DNA of 64,000 nt from Raffaelea ambrosiae (GCA_002778195.1 PCDI01000005.1:2170124-2234123); one strand, 5' to 3'; positions 31,783 to 43,878 are shown, numbered from the stretch's first letter. The notes: generated by a model from the sequence alone, not told the origin. Made by a program: numbers and translations.

Positions 31783-33027
31783 AGTGAGTACACGCGACTT
31801 GCCTCTTAGCTCTTGCGTCTTTTTCCCCTTGGCCATTGCCATACCTGTCCCTTCCCTGCCTTCCCCGGCTTGCCCTATTATCCTCGCCCCATATCCTCGG
31901 CCACCACCATGGCCAGAGGAAAAAAAAAACACCACCATCCCCCCAAGCTTGCACCACCCTCATTCTCTCTTTTGCCATCCTCGCGTTTCCTCCTGTTGCC
32001 CGATCTAGTTATCTTTTCTCTCTTTCTCTGTCCCCACTACCCCTCCATCTGCTAAAAATCTCCCCTCTAAAAAAGTGTCCTACGCCGACGTAGCTTCCAA
32101 GGGTCCCAAGCAGTCCCCCGAAGAGGTATGTACATGGTAGTAGTATCCTAGGGTCCCGCATGGTTCGATCCCCCCAGTCTAGTTTTTCTTCTTCTTGTGT
32201 GCCTCTCTATATTTGGTTGTTCTCTTCTGGGAGTCTCAAATCGTTGACAATAAAAAACTAACTCTGTCCCTTTTTTTCCTTTTTTTTCTTCTTCTTTCCC
32301 CACCACATCAAGGCTGTTCCCAAACCTCCTCCGTCTCTCGAAACTACAGAATCACTTGCCTCTACCGGTTCCCTCATCGACATTGACTCTCCGTCCGTCC
32401 GTACCATTTCGTCTGCCGACCTCGAAAACTCGACCTACAACACCAACAACAGCAAAATGTCATCCGCCGCCGCCGCCGCCGAGACCAACGCTGAGCGCCT
32501 CACCAAGGAGGCCGAGCGCCTTGAGGCCGAGCTCGAAAAGGACTACTCCAAGGCCAAGGCTGAGGTCACCAGGGAGGCCAAGGCCGTCGCCAAAGCCGCC
32601 AAAGCCCAGGCTGCCAAAGCCCAAAAGGCTGCCCAGGCCGCCCAGGAAGCCGTTGCCGACGAGGCCGCCAAGGCCGACCAGTGGGTGACCCGCCAGTTCT
32701 CGGACCTGCAGACGAACCACCCGCAGGTCGCGCAGGCTGCCGTGGTCGGCAACGGCGTGGCTGTTGTCGGCCTGGGCGCCTTCCTCGGCGTGCGCGCCTG
32801 GGGCCTGCACGAGCAGGGCAAGCTGGACTGGAAGGTGGCTGCCATTGGCGCCGGCATTGTCGGTGCTGTCGTCCTGGTCGAGGGTACCCTGGCAACGTAA
32901 GTTTTTTTTGAATCTGGACCTGAGTTCTTCCCAATCGCATTCGTTTTTAGACCTTTCAAGTTGCAATTCTTTTTATATCTAACTCCCTCCCAGCTACTTC
33001 CAGAAGGCCAAGCCCAAGACCGCATAG
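31783..33027 (+). CDS. OM14-like mitochondrial outer membrane protein; start codon split by an intron
   Basis: Coding exons are 31783 (one base), 32076-32125, 32313-32896 and 32994-33027, giving 222 residues. The first exon ends CAAAAA before a GTGAGT donor, and the next coding exon begins TGTCCTACGCC. Splicing therefore creates AAAAATGTCC, so A|TG is the initiator. The protein then begins MSYADVASKGPKQSPEE, which resembles the start of fungal OM14-type proteins. A Thr/Ser-rich linker and a long Ala/Lys/Glu helix (about 70-135) lead to a C-terminal region with two hydrophobic segments (AAVVGNGVAVVGLGAFLG and VAAIGAGIVGAVVLVEG). In yeast OM14 is a receptor for cytosolic ribosomes at mitochondria. 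The only alternative start, an internal ATG at 32,457, would lose the conserved N-terminus. Confidence 0.72.
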
Positions 33028-34294
33028 AGCGTCTCTATACCCACCCGTTGTTCTGGTCCATGGATGATAAATTTATTCTCTGTGTGATAGAGTTTCTTGG
33101 GGGTTTCTCTTCTATGATTGGTTTCCGGGGTTCTCTTTTTACATTTTTGTGATCTACTCAACTCATGTCCTGAAACTCTTTTGTTAGTTGTTTTCTGCCT
33201 TGGTTTTTTTGTTTTGGGTTTATTCCCCACGCGCACTGCTTTTTCTTCTTGCTACCGCGAAAAGAAACAAAGCCGCCTGACTCCCCCTTTTCCTTTTTAC
33301 ATGTTGAACGTCTATATATATCATTTTTGTGTAAATATGGCAGAGCAAACATTGCTGTTATTGTTATTGTGGCTGTCGTGCCCTTGCTGTCGTTACCAGC
33401 CTCGTCGAGCTCATGGCAAATATTACGTCAGTAACAGCCACAAAGGGACTCCCCTCCCTTACACGGATAAAAAATTAAATAAAGAGCCAAGAATGGATGA
33501 CATGTGAAAGATTTACAATAGAATACATACGCAGTGCCGTTGGTCTTTGGGAAAATACTACCGTGTTGAAAACATAGTTCGTACAGTGGATTTCTCGCTC
33601 CTCCGTACCCAAAATATAGTACAGAACCATCCCCGCGGAACGACATGTAAAATAAGAAATAAGAAATCATGCCATGGGGGGGTTGTCTATGCTTGCGGGC
33701 GTGGGCTGGCCCAGTTGGCTGACCCTGACATATCACCTCCGTCTTCCCTTTCCGCCCAAAGTATCCCCACTGGCTATATAAAACAGAGTCGTACAAGTCA
33801 TAACCATGTTGCTGTTTGCATGCATGGGAAAAAGAGAAAGGAAACAAGAGAACAAGTACAAGGCTCAAACATGATGAAAGACGGAAAGAGAAAAAAATCA
33901 CAAAGGAAGAGAAAAAGGACAGAGATGAACATAAGAATAAACAATCAGAGGCAAATGCTAGTAAAAGAAAACAAATAGGGGAATACCCCAACGCCACTGG
34001 AATCCCCTCAGAAAAGATACAGAAATGGAAAAAGGAAATGCAAAAAAAAAAAAAGAATGCCAAGAAAATGCACCGTGTTCTTTCTTATGATCGCCAACCT
34101 CTTGTTCAGGGTATCGCAGAGTCGGGCTGGCGGATGTTGGTATAGCGGTAGATGTCGTTCTTCGTGTTGTCGCTTGCGCGGATGATTGTATTGGCACTGG
34201 CGCTGGCCATGTTGCCGCTGCCGTTGCTGTCGTCGGCAATGCCGTTGTTGCTTCCATGGATTGTGTTGGACCATTCGGTTGTGGCCCGAGGCCT
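33028..34294. other. Intergenic between convergent OM14-like and Myb/SANT-like genes
   Basis: Both neighbours end here. The sequence is comparatively AT-rich, with A-rich blocks near 33,830-34,060. A 200-codon minus-strand frame at 33,428-34,063 looks like translated noise. No gene is supported. Confidence 0.6.
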
Positions 34295-35900
34295 CTAGTT
34301 GCCCAGTCGGCTGCTGACCTCCCGGAGGCGCTTCACCCAATGTCTCCGCAGCACGGCCGGCATCTTGCAGAACATGACTGCTTTGCTGGAGTCTGTCAGG
34401 ATCTTCTCGGCAATGCGCAGCTGCAGATCCATATCCTCGTCGGCAAACTCTTGGAAAAAGATCTCCATGGCCTGCTCGGGCCACCGTGTCGTTGAAGCAA
34501 TCGTCGTTGCCGTCGCGTACTTTGTCAGAACATCAGACAGGAGGCCCGCTATGCCGTCCACGCGCGACGCGGCCATGCTCATGCTGCCTCCTCCACCAGC
34601 TCGGCCGCCTTGGCCAACCGTAGAGGTACCGGCACCCATGGCCACCGATGTGTCGGGAAGCAGACCCGCGGCTGTGCCAGCGCCCCCGGCAGCAGCGGCC
34701 GAAGCTGCCGCTGCCGTGTTCGTACCCGCCGTTGTTGTGCCGGCATGCGACTCGCTCCTGTTCCGGTGGGCCGCAGCGGCCGCGCTGGTGTTGCCGGTTG
34801 CTATGCTGCTCTCAGTCCGCCGTCGTTTGGAAGTGGTGGTGGCGTTCGCGCCCGAACCATCGCCCGAAGGAGCGAACCGCTTCTGCCCAGCCGCCGTCGC
34901 ATTTTCTTCGGGTGGTGTCAGCGCCGAGCCCGAGGCTGCCACGTTGGCCGCCCGGCTGGCGGCGCCGCTTAATTGACGCGCTCCTCCCGGCGGCGGTGGT
35001 GGTGGCTGGATGGTCGATGCGCCTGGCGCGCTACCCGGAGCGGGTCGTATCTGAACACCGCCGGCATTGGTTGATTGCATGGATTGCTGGCGGCTCGTGG
35101 CATTTGGGGCCTTGGGAGGAATGGGGACAGGGCTCATATTGACGGGCGGAGCCATGTTTCCGGGAACGCGACCATTGTTGGCTAGGCGCATGACGCTGGT
35201 GCCCGGCGGAGCTTCGCCTCCCGGTATAATGTCGGGGCCTCTTCTCCGTGGCTTGGTAACGCGCTTCGGCTGTCCGCCGGAGCCGGGAACGTCGGGGAAC
35301 AGGATCGCGAGGTACTCGGTGTTTTCGAATGGTCTGTCGCGGAATGCGCGCGCCAGCGGCTCTTTCTGTTGAGGGGGCAGAGAATGTCAGCACGAGTTGC
35401 GGCTACTGCGTGAGTGGTCCGGATATTGGTCCAAAGTCTAGCTAGGGGAGCGCGTTCGCAACGCGCCCGCGCAAACTGACGCAGCACCATCCGCGCACCG
35501 CACCGTGGTTCTCTTGAGTTTCACTCACTTCTAGATGTGCCTGCCATGCTTCGTCCGAGCCTGTGACGGTCCGGGTGGCTGGGTTGTAGGTGAACTGCTG
35601 GTTCTCAACAAGACCGCGAAACAGACGAAATTTCTTGCGCGCATTGTCTGTCTTGTTGATGAGATGCGGCTTGGTCGGGTAGGCGCCCTGCTCGCGCAGC
35701 GCGGCGAGAGCTCGATTCCAGGCCTCGGGCTTGAAGCTCTGGTTCTCGCGCAGGCCGAGGTGGACGGACTGGCAGAGCGACTGGAAGAAGGTGGTCTCGT
35801 AGGCCGGCGTCCAGCTAAAGCGGGGCTTCTTCTGCCATGCCTGCAGGGCGGCGGGTACGGAGGAGTGCGGGTCGCTCCTCGGCGACTCGTCGTCGGACAT
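34295..35900 (-). CDS. Myb/SANT-like DNA-binding domain protein
   Basis: Exons 35900-35529 and 35365-34295 encode 480 residues. The N-terminal domain (about 25-125) has the Trp-spaced trihelix look of Myb/SANT-like proteins: RFSWTPAYETTFFQSLCQSV, EAWNRALAAL, HLINKTDNARKKFRLFRGL, then AWQAHLE. Splicing (GTGAGT to CAG) joins AHLE to KEPLARAFRDRPFENTEYL, a continuation I associate with a conserved fungal-only family. The middle is Pro/Ala/Thr-rich and disordered with a short nuclear-localisation-like KRRR. The C-terminus (about 400-480: AMEIFFQEFADEDMDLQLRIAEKIL) is a compact helical region that may bind partners. The target genes are unknown. The domain is also found in domesticated transposon proteins, but no transposon context is seen here. 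Confidence 0.75.
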
Positions 35901-36493
35901 TGACGGAGAGGAGAGGGGGGCGGGAAGGAGGAGCGCAGAGGGAGAGGGAGGCGAGGCCGCCTAAGAGGCCGAGGCGACGTGTTGAGGGGTGGTGTGAGCG
36001 TTGTATGGATGGAGACGAACTCGCGATCGATAACTGTAGACGGAGGTGGAAAGGGCGACCGACGGAAGGAACGAAAGGGTAGAGCCCAACGGTGGCCGGA
36101 CAAGGCTGACCGTTTCGAGCAGGAAGGAGCAGAACAGAAAGTGCAGGAAATAAAATAAGATAAAAGTCTTGGCGAAATTGGGCAGCTAGCAAAGCTATTT
36201 TGACGCGACGAACGGCGGCGGCAAACGGGGGGTGGGCAAGGGAGGATGGGTGTGTGTGGGCAGCAGTGAGAGAAGGGGGACGTCTAGACGGAGGGCGACG
36301 AGACGGAGCAGACGGAGCAGGACGACAGGTACGAAAAGGACGCAACGTCTAGACGGCCGGCGGAAGACGAAGGCACGAGAGAACGGAACGGAGCGACCGG
36401 ACGGGGAAAGAGCAAAGGGGAAAGGAGTGGGTGGCGTTTACTGTGGAGGAATGCGCGTCTGTACTCATAGGGGAAAGAAAAGTGGAAGAAGGG

Positions 36494-36518
36494 GGTGGTG
36501 GTGGTGGTGGTGGTGGTG
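36494..36518 (+). repeat. (GTG)n microsatellite
   Basis: About eight GTG/GGT triplets in a row, in the promoter side of the Myb/SANT-like gene. Confidence 0.85.
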
Positions 36519-37493
36519 CTGGCGATGAGGGAAGGCAAGACTGCGCGAAGAGGGAAAGAGCAACCGCCTCCGCTTTCGTTGTCGTCAGCAGTCGTCGTCA
36601 GGTAACGGTGGAGAAGACGGGGCGGCGTTGGCCCGTTTTGCTGGCGACCGACGGCACAAAGAGCTAGACAGGCAGAAGAATAAAAATCAAAAAAAAGGAG
36701 ACAAATGGGACCAAAAGGGGAAGATCCTGCAGGAGACCGGCCGCTGCGCGATGGCGAACGAATCTGTGTGTCGCCGAAAAACAAAGTGAAGTCGCGGCCA
36801 GACGATCCCAAGAGGGGAAAACGGAGGACGAAGCAGCGAGGGGAGGGGAAAAAAACAGATTGGACTTTGAGAATCGGGGGGGGGGGAGGAGATATGAAGA
36901 GAGCGTAATTATTATGTGTCGTAGCAGACGGGGAAGTGGCATGTGGGCGGCCGTTTATTGTCCAAAAGCTCCAACAGGCACAATCCCAATGCAGAGCACA
37001 ACAGGAGATGTTGGGGGAAGGAGCGAGTGGTTAATGAAGAGTGTGGTGGCAGGAAGGAGCCAACGTTTTGCACGCTGGGAAATGTGAGTGGCTGGGAGGG
37101 GAGCACGGGACGCACGGGGGGAGGAAAGAGCGACCAGGAACGGCCGGCACGCGCTGCAATTGGCTGTTGGCAGCTGGCTGACTGTACGGTGCAGTGGTGC
37201 TGCTCTGGTCCTCCAGGGTGCGTGTTCTTGGCCATGGCTTGCGCGCTGTTTTGAAACGGAGAAGGGGCTGCAAGAACGTTTGGGGCACCTTGGGAGAGCT
37301 CTTTGCTTTCCCAGAATGGTACTTTTGTTTTGCGGAGAGCTCCCGCAGTCTGGGGGGTACCGCATGGCAACTACCCACTCGCCACCTATGTGAGCCCACC
37401 GTCTGCCCGCTAAAATAATCGATCGATAATCGCCGAGAACGCTGTGTCCGGGACGTTGAAGCCGCCAGGGTTAGGCTGTGTCGATCATGTCGA

Positions 37494-37541
37494 GCAGCCA
37501 AGCAGCCAAGCAGCCAAGCAGCCAAGCAGCCAAGCAGCCAG
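37494..37541 (+). repeat. 8-bp tandem repeat GCAGCCAA, six copies
   Basis: Six copies, the last ending in G instead of A. Being nearly perfect, the array is likely recent or unstable. Confidence 0.9.
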
Positions 37542-40500
37542 AGGACAACTGACTTTGAGGTGCAGGAACATATGTTGCGATGGATTCTGCCCGGTTTAAA
37601 GTGCGGCGGTGCAATTGAGAACCTCATCTATTCATCTGTGGCTTGGCGGCTCTGGAAAGTGTATTCCTCGGCACAGCCGACCTCAACCTGGCACTGGCAC
37701 AACCATCGTAAGATCAGTTGCGGCATCTGTCGACGTACTATATAGTATATACAATCCGTCGCCTCTTTGGGACAATATCCTGCATGGTCTCTCGCGGCGT
37801 GGTAAACCCTCTCCACAGCCGGGCTGCTGGAATTGGGAGTGCATGAAGGAGGGCAGCGATCCACAGATCCTGTCAGCATGTTAGTAGAAAGATCTCGGGA
37901 GTGATCCACGAATAAGTCGTCGACGCGAATAGACAGGTGGGGGAGGCATATCCGCTCGCAAACAGTGCGAGGGTGTGCAGCAGGTTGGTTACGTACACGC
38001 AGAGCACAGGAGACGCACGAGATACAGGAGAAGTAGCAGAATTAGCAGAGAGCCGGAGAAGAATGTGAACAAAAATGCGAAGCAAGAAACAGGAGAAACA
38101 GGAGAAACAGAAAAAAAAAGAGGAGAACAAATGGGTCTTTCCTCCCCCCCCCCCTTTTTCGACTCTGCTGTGGCCGACATGCCCACAGACAGTAGCTGCG
38201 CGTCCCTTTGTTTGACGCCAAGTCTGGAGAGGCCGGAGAGGCAAGCATCAGAAACAGCAGAAACATCAGAAATACCACGCAAAGGCCGAGCAGGTACGCC
38301 AGCGAGGTATTGTTCTGTGAGCCCGTGGTGAGATTCTGAAACAAACATGGGCTTCCTTTGAAACGCCACAGCGGGAACGAAAAAAAAAAAAAAAAAAAAA
38401 AGGGAAAAAAGAGCCCACAGAACGTCCCCGCTCACAGTTCTGCACTTTCCTCGACAGCAGCCAATCAATTGTCTGGTGTGCCTGAAAGAGGCTGTCAAGC
38501 AGAGTGCCCAATCAGTAAGTTCGGGAAGTCCTCCGGTGTGCCTCTCTACCTGCTCTTGCTGGCTTGCACAACAAGCCGGCCAAACGGTCTGTTCTCCGCC
38601 CGCACAGCTCTTTTTGCTGCATGGAGAGTTTGGAAGATGTTTCTGTCGCATGCCTGCCGGAATAGCGTGCTGGCGTGCCTCGGTGTTTGCGCATCTGTAT
38701 CTGTCTCTGGCTGAGCGTCTGTGATTCAGAGGAATTCAACAACGGCCAGTATACCTGTTACGCCGAGAGCAGCAGGCTGGCAAGATCGACCGGCACGAGC
38801 TAACTCGACCGCATGCGGTGCCGGGTCGCTTGCAAGGTCGCCTTGAAGGCCGCTCTTCAAGGTCGCCTGTGAGGCCGCTCGAGCGGCCAACAGAGGAAGC
38901 AAAAAAGATGCCGCCGAAGCCCCCGGTTCTTTTGTCTCTTCTCGTTCCCAACGCCTACAGTTTCTCGGCTACTCTTTCCCCAAACAACGAAGGGCGAGAA
39001 ACGGGCCTTTTGCCGTAGACCATGTTGGGGGGAGTGTTCTACCAAGAATGCAACTTCACTTTGGGAACGAATTGTAGCCAAGAAGCCGTGGCAAACAGCA
39101 ACGAAAATCAAAAGAGCCATATCGTCGACCCCGTGCTCACTCGGCCGAGGCCAAGGAGCAGAAGCCCCCCCTCCAAGCATCTCCTCTATGCCAGTGCCAC
39201 TGATTCACACGGTTTGTCTCGGCGTCGATCTTGACAAGAAGTCGCCAAAGGCTTAAGCCTGCCCATCCCTTGGCATGGGGACAGACATGGAGACCGAGCA
39301 CCGCGTTGGTAGTCCATTGTCTTGTATGCTGTGATTTTGGATTGTTTCTTTTTATGTACCGAACGGCACACGAAGCGGATCATTGAGGCTCATCACTAAG
39401 GGTGGCAAACCAGGGCATTGTTATGCTGGTGAGGGATATGCCTGCCCTTTGATGAGTCGGCTGGGTCAACCGAATCTTCAGCTCAATTGTCCGCCCACCA
39501 CCTTGTGACCGGTCCTGCAATAAGAATAGAAGCATACGGGGGATAGAGGCACGCACAGATCACAGCAGAAATGGAGACAAAGGTGAATGGAGACAAAAAG
39601 TGAATGAAAGGGCCCGTCCAAGCAAATGCCCACACGATGGGGAACGAAGGAAAGTGGCCGTCTGTGAGTGGACTCGACGAGGTCAGACAGTCATAATACT
39701 ATGGTAGCTTGGGGAGAAGGGGGGGGGGGGGGGGTTGTTTCGCCAAGGAGAGGGTGAAGGCGGCACACTGCCAAAACACAGGTATAACACGGCATGCCAA
39801 GGAATACGACCGGACTGTCGCAGAGAGGATAGAACAGAGAACGACAGGAAGAAGAAAAAAAAGAGAGAAAAAAGGCCCCCCCAAAAGTGTGGACTGCGAT
39901 TATGTGGTTTCCGAATAGGAGAAGAGAAGCTGTGCCCGTTTTGCTATGCAAAAGGGAAGGAGCGACCGCAGCCAACCAGTGCCCGCCTCTCCGGGCAGTC
40001 CCCTGGCACACGCACACCCACCCCCTGTTCAGACAGTTTGCATGTGGGGCGGCGGGGTTCAGTGGCAGGCCGTGGCCACCGCATTCCTCTCCTGTAACAG
40101 CAGCGGGCCAATGAGAGGCGGCCATTCGGCGGACATGGCCATCTTTTCAAACCTCAACATTGGGAGCCCCAAAAAGGTTCGAAGCGACTTGCGTCGTCAT
40201 GGACCACGCATTGATGGGGCGGGGCGTTTCGCACTGTCGCTTTTTTCTGTTGTCTTTTCGTTTTCGTCCACTGACTGTCTGCCCAGTTCGGCGCAGGATG
40301 CCGACTAGGACAGACACAGCGTTGGTCCAACGGCCAGGTACCGAGTCCAGGCTGCCAAACCGATAGAATGACACCCCCTTTTGGGTCTGGCTATGTGTTG
40401 TTCTGTTTTTTGTGGTCTCTCGCGTGGTCTCTCTCTCTCTCTCTCTCTGCCCAAGTGGTCGTCATCCAACCCCTTCTCCCCCTTGCCCTCCTCACACACG

Positions 40501-41337
40501 CTTTGTCTTGCTGGTAGCCAGTGGACCCGTGTATCTATTGTTAGCCTCTTTTCTCTCCCCTCTGCTGCCGATCTGCCTGGCCCGGTTCTGGGCCTGCTCG
40601 ACCCAGATGTCGTTGCCAGTCCCTGGCCAAGGCCCCCGCAAGAGCAGAACGGGGCTCTGCTGCCCCATGGCCGACGCTACCAAAGTCTGGACGGCCAAGC
40701 GGGCCAAGGGGCTTTGGAAGGGGGGGAAGGGGGGCCGGGGTGGGGATGGCGAGGCTTGTGGATGCTTGTTCAGGTGCTCGGAGGCGATGCTTGGTCGTCT
40801 TGTGTGGTGCTTGTTGTGAGCAGTGCCTGTCTTGGCCTTGTTTCTTGTTTGTCTTTGCAATGGGTTATAACAAGCCCTCTGTGCCCTCTCTTCCGTTCGG
40901 GTGCTCACTTTTTTGCTTCTCTTGTTTTTTTTTCAATCTCTTCTCTTTATCCCTCTTTTTTTCTTTTCTTGTTTCTTGTTTGTTCACTCCAAGTTGCTTC
41001 CTTTCTTTTCCATTTTTTCTTCCTCTTTCTTCTCCCACCAGCCTCGTTCCTGGTTCTTCCCCCAGGCGAGTCTCCTCGGGCACATCGTCAGTGGCGATTG
41101 GGTTCTCTGTTTCGTTGTGAATCTTTTTTTTTTTTTTGCTTTCTCTTATTCCAGAATCCGATCGACTCCCCACCTGGTGTGGCTTCACGAACTCTCTCTA
41201 CCGACTTCTTATCAAACTTCTTCTTCGTTCTCTCTTTTTTGTGATCAGCTTAAAAAGATATACACTCCTTCTCTTTGATTGATCACATCTCCCACCTTTA
41301 TCTACCCATAAAAAGAAGGATCAACACACCCGTCACG

Positions 41338-42798
41338 ATGCGTTCTTCTCTGAGCCTCTTCTGCCTTCTGGGCCTGATCGTTGCCCTTGTCCTGGCTGCC
41401 CCAGCGCCGGCACCGGGCCGTGCCCAGAAGCGGTCCTTCAAGGTTGAGCGTGTCCGCAACCCCAACTTCAAGCGCCACGACGGCCCCCGACAACTCTACA
41501 AGGCCTACCGCAAGTACGGCATCCGCCCGCCCCAGGCCCTCATCGACCGGTTCAACGAGCAGGCAGCGGCCCTCAAGGCACAGCAGGAGGAGGCCAAGGC
41601 CAATGCGGCCAGCACGGTCAGCGCGGCCAGCGCAGCGGGTGGCATCAATGTCGCCTCGACGGGCGAGACAGCCAACAAGGCCGGCAAGAAGCACCACCAC
41701 AACACGGCCACGGCGTCGGCGGCGGCCAGCGCGACCGCCAGCAGCGTCACCTCGGCGGCCAGCGCGCTGGCCAGCGCCGTGGCCGAGGCGACCAACAGCA
41801 GCACCAACGCGACGGCGGGCACGGGCCTGGTGGAGAACACGCCGACGCCGGGCGACACGGAGTACCTGGCACCGGTGTCGATTGGCGGGCAGACGCTCAA
41901 CCTGGACTTTGACACGGGGTCGTCGGATCTGTGGGTGTTCAACACGCAGCTGTCGGCCAAGGTGCAGTCGGGCCACTCGCTGTTCGACCCGTCGCAGTCG
42001 TCGACGTTCTCGATGATCGACGGCGCCACCTTTGACATCTCGTACGGCGACGGCTCCGAGGTGGCCGGCAACGTCGGCACGGACACGGTCAACATTGGCG
42101 GCGCGACGGCGACGAGCCAGGCGATCGAGCTGGCCACGGCGGTGTCGTCGTCGTTCCAGGAGGACGTGATGAACGACGGGCTGGTCGGGCTGGCCTTCAG
42201 CGTGCTCAACACGGTGCAGCCGACGCAGCAGAAGACCTTCTTTGACAACATCATGGCCGACCTGGACGAGCCGCTGTTCACGGCCGACCTGCGGGCCAAC
42301 GCGTCGGGCGCCTACGAGTTTGGCACCATCGACACGAGCAAGTTCACGGGCACCATGAACTTTGTCGACGTCAACACCACCCAAGGGTTCTGGCAGTTCA
42401 GCAGCACCAAGTTTGCCGTGGGCACGGGCGACGCGCAGACGGGCTCGGCCACGGGCCAGGCCATCGCCGACACGGGCACGACGCTGCTGCTGGCCAACTC
42501 GGCCATCGTCAACGGCTACTACAGCCAGGTGGACGGCGCGGCCGAAGACGAGTCGGTGGGCGGCATCACGCTGCCGTGCGACGCGACGCCGCCGGACCTG
42601 CAGGTGGACGTGGGCGGTGTCATGGCCACGGTCAAGGGCGAGGACATGGTGTTTGCGCAGGTGTCGGGCAACACGTGCTATGGCGGCATGCAGGCCATCA
42701 CGGGCGACCTGATGATCTTTGGCGACGTCTTCTTCAAGTCCAACTTTGTCGTCTTCAACGGCGGCAACAACACGCTGGGTTTTGCCACGCATGCGTAG
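41338..42798 (+). CDS. Secreted pepsin-like aspartic protease (A1) with long propeptide
   Basis: A single exon of 486 residues begins with a signal peptide (1-20, ending LVLAAPAPAP). The catalytic Asp pair is Asp192 (FDTGSSDLW) and Asp378 (ADTGTTLLL). The flap Tyr236 is in SYGDGS, and the C-terminal disulfide Cys pair is present (LPCDAT, NTCYGG). These features place it with endothiapepsin/aspergillopepsin-type secreted acid proteases. The propeptide is about 145 residues, roughly double the usual length, with an Ala/Ser/Thr-rich insert (about 86-160) that includes a His run and possible O-glycosylation sites. Lack of introns and very strong C/G third-position bias suggest high expression. 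The ATG chosen has a good context (CACGATGCG) after a pyrimidine-rich leader. Confidence 0.93.
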   Translation: MRSSLSLFCLLGLIVALVLAAPAPAPGRAQKRSFKVERVRNPNFKRHDGPRQLYKAYRKYGIRPPQALIDRFNEQAAALKAQQEEAKANAASTVSAASAAGGINVASTGETANKAGKKHHHNTATASAAASATASSVTSAASALASAVAEATNSSTNATAGTGLVENTPTPGDTEYLAPVSIGGQTLNLDFDTGSSDLWVFNTQLSAKVQSGHSLFDPSQSSTFSMIDGATFDISYGDGSEVAGNVGTDTVNIGGATATSQAIELATAVSSSFQEDVMNDGLVGLAFSVLNTVQPTQQKTFFDNIMADLDEPLFTADLRANASGAYEFGTIDTSKFTGTMNFVDVNTTQGFWQFSSTKFAVGTGDAQTGSATGQAIADTGTTLLLANSAIVNGYYSQVDGAAEDESVGGITLPCDATPPDLQVDVGGVMATVKGEDMVFAQVSGNTCYGGMQAITGDLMIFGDVFFKSNFVVFNGGNNTLGFATHA

Positions 42799-43578
42799 GG
42801 GGCAGGTGTTGTCTTGATTGTCTAGACTCGTTAGCAAGTTCTGCCGTCATCTTGTGTTTCTACAATGATCTCCTTTTTTTTTTTTTTGTTGTTGTTTTGT
42901 GGTTCTGCCCAATGTCTCATTGCATAGACACCCCTTTCCTTTCCTCACAAAAACTTGTACATATATATAACACACACATATACATAAACAACATCTGCAT
43001 CACGATGAAATGGATTGCTTTTCCAAGATACATACCAGTGTCAAAAAAAGGCCAACTCTTACAGACAGCGAAACAGGCCGATCAGCATGTATGTGCGGAT
43101 CCCAACCAATCACGCATTCAACACTTACACAATGCCTGATACACCAATACACCTTGACCCTAAACTGTGGCTGACACGAAGACCCAATGTGCAAAGTCCA
43201 CTTCACACATGCGTCAGCTCGCAGACGTGAGACTCATCCGCCCCCGTTCTACCCACTCTTGTCACGCCACGCCTCTGCCTTGAAACATGCGCTCTACCTT
43301 GTCCAATGTTCCCTTCCAGTATTCGCCAGCATAGTCAATAACTATCCTCTTCCCACTTCGGTCGTTCCTGCCGCTCTGGGTCGTCTAGACGGATGACATG
43401 CTTGTCCCTTGGCCTGTCAATTAGTCAGCATATCTTGTGCATTGTTTTGTTGTTGTTGCTATGCCGGTCGACAAAGTTGGGGTCCTTGCCTGGTTCGGGG
43501 GGGGATGAGTATGAGAAGAGGGACAATACCGTCGAACAAGTATGTCGGGTTTGTCCTTTTCGACCAAAGAAAAAACAA

Positions 43579-43640
43579 ATGCCGGACCAATACCGGACCA
43601 ACACCAATGCCGGCCCAATACCGAAATGCCGGACCAATGC
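43579..43640 (+). repeat. Degenerate repeat of ATGCCGGACCAAT
   Basis: Four to five imperfect copies of an approximately 11-13 bp unit (ATGCCGGACCAAT, TACCGGACCAA and variants). Confidence 0.7.
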
Positions 43641-43774
43641 CTTCAGACGGATCTTACCACGAGCACTGCGGCCTTTTGCATGAGGACTTTCACCGTGCTG
43701 TAGAATTTGTGTGATGCAGGCCTGTTTGTCTGTTTGTGTGTTGTTGGCCGGTCTGGTTGTCTGCTTTTACCTGT

Positions 43775-43878
43775 TTCGTTTTTTCCGTTTTCGATTTCTT
43801 TTTCGATTTCGATTTCTTTTTCGTTTTCGATTTCTTTTTCGTTTTCGATTTCTTTTCCGTTTTACTTTTCGTCTTCTT
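43775..43878 (+). repeat. TTTCG/TTTCGATTTC tandem repeat
   Basis: An approximately 18-bp unit built from TTTTTCGTTTTCGATTTC-like steps repeats about five times. It lies about 155 bases past the GST stop, outside any supported coding region. Confidence 0.75.

Larger units (their letters stand above)
35901..41337. other. Gene-poor region of 5.4 kb
   Basis: The left end is the Myb-like promoter, and the last 900 bases (from about 40,380) are a pyrimidine-rich leader or promoter of the aspartic protease gene. Between them are a G-rich microsatellite at 36,494, an 8-bp tandem repeat at 37,494, an A20-type run at 38,380, a long G run at 39,720 and a CT microsatellite at 40,427. Open frames on both strands have no recognisable family, and no tRNA or rRNA was seen. 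Confidence 0.55.

Noticed and set aside
33428..34063. 211-codon minus-strand hydrophobic frame
   Set aside because: Translation of A-rich sequence; Phe/Ser/Leu composition without transmembrane organisation, located in the 3' flank of two convergent genes.
37494..37541. Regular 8-bp array considered as a possible CRISPR or telomere-like repeat
   Set aside because: No unique spacers and the unit is not telomeric (TTAGGG); it is an ordinary tandem repeat.
40381..41244. 287-codon plus-strand frame upstream of the aspartic protease
   Set aside because: Phe/Ser/Leu-rich translation of a pyrimidine-rich leader, with no domain and no conserved start.
41302..42837. 511-codon antisense frame across the aspartic protease gene
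   Set aside because: Composition (Arg/Val/Gly-rich) is that of a mirror of third-position GC bias; no family signature.
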